From NCBI GenBank assembly GCA_963422655.1, contig OY730440.1, positions 992,001 through 1,056,000 on the forward strand: a stretch of 64,000 bases of DNA. The letters are read 5' to 3'. The position numbers were made by a program, and so were the translations under genes. Shown one piece after another: positions 61,784 through 64,000 of the stretch (the stretch's first letter is position 1; each line of letters opens with the position of its first letter). The DNA is from CATQHS01 sp963422655. GTDB lineage: Bacteria; Actinomycetota; Acidimicrobiia; Acidimicrobiales; Aldehydirespiratoraceae. Under the pieces are notes generated by a model. It searched no databases and was not told the DNA's origin. It was given only the letters and a program-made list of their open reading frames with translations.

Positions 61784-61852
61784 GCAGATCGCCCACTCTG
61801 ACCTCGGCAGATCGCTCAAATATGGTTCCGCAGATCGCTCAAATATATGAGG
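61784..61852 (+). repeat. Three 23-bp iterons upstream of the DUF4143 ATPase gene
   Basis: GCAGATCGC starts at 61784, 61807 and 61830, exactly 23 bases apart. The second and third share 17 bases (GCAGATCGCTCAAATAT); the first is degenerate after GCAGATCGC. The array ends about 20 bases before the gene start, overlapping its likely promoter. It looks like an operator for a repeat-binding regulator. Confidence 0.8.
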
Positions 61853-61871
61853 TTGTAGATAGCATGCAGTT

Positions 61872-63155
61872 GTGGTTCAACCCCTCTTTCCGCGCGTCTT
61901 AGATCGATTGGTTCAATCGGAACTCCTCACGGAGTTCCCAGCGATCCTCGTTGTCGGGCCGCGCGGAACCGGCAAGTCGACTTCCATGAGCCAGTTCGCG
62001 GACATTGTTCTCGATCTGTCACAGCCCGGCGTACGTATCGCCGCGACCGAGGACCCCGACGGGATCTTGGCCAACTCCTCTGGCAGAGTCCTGATCGACG
62101 AGTGGCAAGAGGCCCCAGAGATCCTCGGCGCGGTCAAACGTGCCGTTGACGCTGACCGCTCGGGAGCAGTCGGGCGATTCATTGTCACCGGCTCGGTTCG
62201 GGCCGCTCATCAAGCAGCGACGTGGCCCGGCACGGGCAGGCTAATCAGAGTCCGAATGTTCGGCCTCACACAAGGCGAGCTTGAGAACAACAACATCTAC
62301 AACCCCATCGATACGTTCTTCGCCCACGAACCCGCGACGTTCGCCAGGTCCGATCTGACCCGACAGGACTACTTGAACCGAATCGTCGCTGGCCGCTTCC
62401 CCGACGCCATTGCACTCAGCGAACGCGGACGGTCGCGCTGGTTTAGCAGCTACATCGAACAACTCGTTGATCGCGACGCCGCGCAGATCTCAGGTGGAAA
62501 CCCTCGACCTCGCAAACTGCGAGCCGTTCTCGCCTCGTGCGCCGCCCGCACCGGCCAAGAACTCAACAAAGAGGCGACAGCACGCGACGCCGACGTCGCA
62601 CGAGGAACGGCCGATTCATACATCACGCTGCTGGAAGATCTTTCCATCATCCTGCGCGTGCCAGCCTGGCACAACAAACGCCTCCAGCGTCTCAACCGGT
62701 CGCCGAAGATCCACATCACCGACGCCGGACTAGCCGCGCACATGCTCAAGGCCAACGCAGAAACACTGGGCCGGGACGCAACCCTGGTCGGACAGCTCTT
62801 CGAAACCTTCGTAGCCACCGAGCTACGAACCCACATCGAGACTGCCCACAGCGAGACCGAACTATTCCATGCCCGTAACCGCGACGGCAACGAGATCGAC
62901 ATCGTGCTTGAACGAAACGGTCAGATCGTCGCTCTCGAAGTCAAGTCGTCGACCAACGTTGGCCGGGCTGATGCGAAGAGTCTTCGTTGGCTTCGAGACC
63001 AACTCGGAGACGAGTTCCACTTCGGTGCCATCATCTATGCAGGTGCCATTCCATTTCAGATCGACCACAAGATATGGGCTCTCCCGATGGCCGTGCTCTG
63101 GCGTCCAGGCCCCCACCACACAAAACCGACGAACGCACACACCAGGGAGTCGTGA
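61872..63155 (+). CDS. AAA-family ATPase with DUF4143 domain
   Basis: 427 residues from a GTG. Walker A is AILVVGPRGTGKSTSMSQFA (~25), Walker B region SSGRVLIDEWQEAPEILGAV (~72), and sensor FIVTGSVRAAHQAATW. The DUF4143 part ends with a nuclease-like stretch (HARNRDGNEIDIVLERNGQI, then VALEVKSS) resembling a PD-(D/E)xK core (E-ID-EVK). Such proteins are common in mobile and toxin-antitoxin regions and their function is unknown. The iterons in front suggest tight control. Confidence 0.88.
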   Translation: MVQPLFPRVLDRLVQSELLTEFPAILVVGPRGTGKSTSMSQFADIVLDLSQPGVRIAATEDPDGILANSSGRVLIDEWQEAPEILGAVKRAVDADRSGAVGRFIVTGSVRAAHQAATWPGTGRLIRVRMFGLTQGELENNNIYNPIDTFFAHEPATFARSDLTRQDYLNRIVAGRFPDAIALSERGRSRWFSSYIEQLVDRDAAQISGGNPRPRKLRAVLASCAARTGQELNKEATARDADVARGTADSYITLLEDLSIILRVPAWHNKRLQRLNRSPKIHITDAGLAAHMLKANAETLGRDATLVGQLFETFVATELRTHIETAHSETELFHARNRDGNEIDIVLERNGQIVALEVKSSTNVGRADAKSLRWLRDQLGDEFHFGAIIYAGAIPFQIDHKIWALPMAVLWRPGPHHTKPTNAHTRES

Positions 63156-63473
63156 TCATTCAATGGTCGCTCTATCAGAATTGATCCGGCCTTTCCCCAC
63201 CTAGCACGACTCGATGACGGTGCTGACAAGGTTGCGGACGCGCAGGAAGCCTTACGCCTAGTTCAGCACGTGACAGAGGAGTACTCGGATGGCACTTTGT
63301 GACACATGAGTCGAGGCCGTGGAAGGCCCGGGTCACGCTTCCGTGCGAGAAGTTCACTGACGTTGCAATCGGGTCCCCTTTGGACATCACGTCGGGGTGT
63401 TCAGCCCTGCAGCTACGGTGTCGCGGGATCTAGCGAAGGTGTCGTCTTGGGCGAAGCCGATTCGCTCAACCAC
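63156..63473 (+). other. Spacer with a short open remnant after the ATPase gene
   Basis: The ATPase frame stays open for about 48 codons past its stop to TGA near 63299 (contains ARLDDGADKVADAQEALRLV), with no start or RBS; it may be a leftover of a lost gene. The rest of the 318 bases holds nothing I recognise. Confidence 0.4.
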
Positions 63474-63685
63474 ATGAGCGATCACCCGCGGCGAGGTGAG
63501 GTGTGGTTGGTGCGAGCCGCCCGCGACCGCTCGGCGGCCGGTGGTGTTGACACGCGATACCGCGGCTCGGCCGAGCTCTGGTAGCACCGTGCACGACGAC
63601 CAGTCGGGGATTGCCGAGCGAGGTCGTTCTCGAGCCCGGAGATGTTCCGCCCGGGAGGTTGGTCACACCGTTTCAGGTGTGGCGC
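63474..63685 (+). pseudogene. MazF/PemK-like toxin, frameshifted remnant
   Basis: Three consecutive frames give pieces of one MazF-like toxin: RRGEVWLVRAARDRSAAG from the ATG at 63474, then ARRPVVLTRDTAARPSS, then VAPCTTTSRGLPSEVVLEPG with DVPPGRLVTPFQVW. MazF enzymes are mRNA-cutting toxins; the usual order of motifs is kept but two frameshifts break it. It ends against the XRE gene on the other strand. Confidence 0.75.
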
Positions 63686-64000
63686 CGACGTGAATTGGAA
63701 TGGCGGTCTCGTTCTCGCCGTCGTCAAAAACAGCCAGGATCTGCAGGTCGGCGCCCAAGCCTTGGACGTAGTTCCGCAGCGTCGACAGCAGAAGATCGTC
63801 GCCGCGCTCGAGTTGAGAAACCGCTGACTGCGAGATTCCCAGCTCGGCGGCCACCTCGGTCTGAGAGCGATCTAGCGAACGGCGCAGCTCGTAGAGGCCG
63901 ATCTCAGCGAGCGTATCGGCGCGCAGCGCAGCAAGACGCTCAGCGGTGCCCTCTCGTTTGGCGACCTTGTCGTGCAGTTCGCGGTAGCTCTTGGTGGATG
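63663..64000 (-). CDS. XRE-family antitoxin-like regulator (start beyond window)
   Basis: At least 112 residues; the frame is open to the window edge. The HTH is LRRSLDRSQTEVAAELGISQ, then SAVSQLERGDDLLLSTLRNY, with a helical N-terminal arm (SYRELHDKVAKREGTAERLA) and a short beta end (LAVFDDGENETAIPIHVG). This layout is typical of HigA-like antitoxins encoded after a RelE/HigB toxin; such a toxin gene would lie just past base 64000. It overlaps the dead mazF fragment by about 20 bases. Confidence 0.85.
   Translation of the reverse strand, partial: STKSYRELHDKVAKREGTAERLAALRADTLAEIGLYELRRSLDRSQTEVAAELGISQSAVSQLERGDDLLLSTLRNYVQGLGADLQILAVFDDGENETAIPIHVGATPETV

Overview
The window looks like chromosomal DNA of a high-GC actinobacterium, most likely an acidimicrobiia-like lineage (inference). 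Support comes from the end of a mycothiol-disulfide reductase, an F420-type LLM oxidoreductase, a class II DAHP synthase, the actinobacterial order gcvH-garA-ftsR-DUF151-merR, and nadD-LCP-like-rsfS. Nearly all of the window is gene-dense housekeeping DNA with many ATGA or GTGA stop/start overlaps.

Layout. 0-7.4 kb: mycothione reductase end, aroC, purine nucleoside phosphorylase, gcvT, the gcvH/garA/ftsR block, pgsA-like and HIT genes. 7.35-8.4 kb: a duplicated small coiled-coil membrane protein gene with a broken IS481-type transposase between the copies. 8.4-13.8 kb: a giant Type ISP restriction-modification enzyme whose 3' end is broken into several frames around two long poly-G tracts. 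13.9-18.2 kb: HMCES peptidase, cobO and a btuFCD vitamin B12 importer behind a cobalamin riboswitch. 18.3-28.2 kb: nitronate monooxygenase-like gene, a selD with an in-frame UGA at the active-site Cys/Sec position, class II aldolase, OmpA/BON protein, tRNA-Pro, PP2C phosphatase, der, a DUF512 radical SAM protein, and a pseudokinase/LysM pair.

28.2-36.4 kb is an accessory cell-surface island with different composition. It holds a very large secreted protein with five ~150-residue repeats and a Calx-beta end, interrupted by one frameshift and one in-frame stop, plus a Thr-rich lipoprotein. The lipoprotein plus the start of the secreted protein is duplicated, and the second copy is decayed.

36.5-59.5 kb returns to core genes: rsmE-dnaJ-hrcA-lepA, rpsT, holA, comEC-comEA, a thioredoxin/TPR protein, PAC2, LLM oxidoreductase, tRNA-Ala, rsfS/LCP-like/nadD, a sigma factor with DAHP synthase, proA-moxR-VWA, murJ and pspA. 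59.6-64 kb is a defence and toxin graveyard: a Hachiman-like hamA/hamB remnant, a DUF4143 ATPase behind three 23-nt iterons, a frameshifted MazF-like toxin and an XRE antitoxin running off the window.

The most notable observations are the poly-G/multi-frame Type ISP gene, the Sec-type selD, the B12 riboswitch with an RBS-sequestering hairpin, and the decaying giant surface-protein locus. Identifications are from reading motifs by eye; no searches were run.
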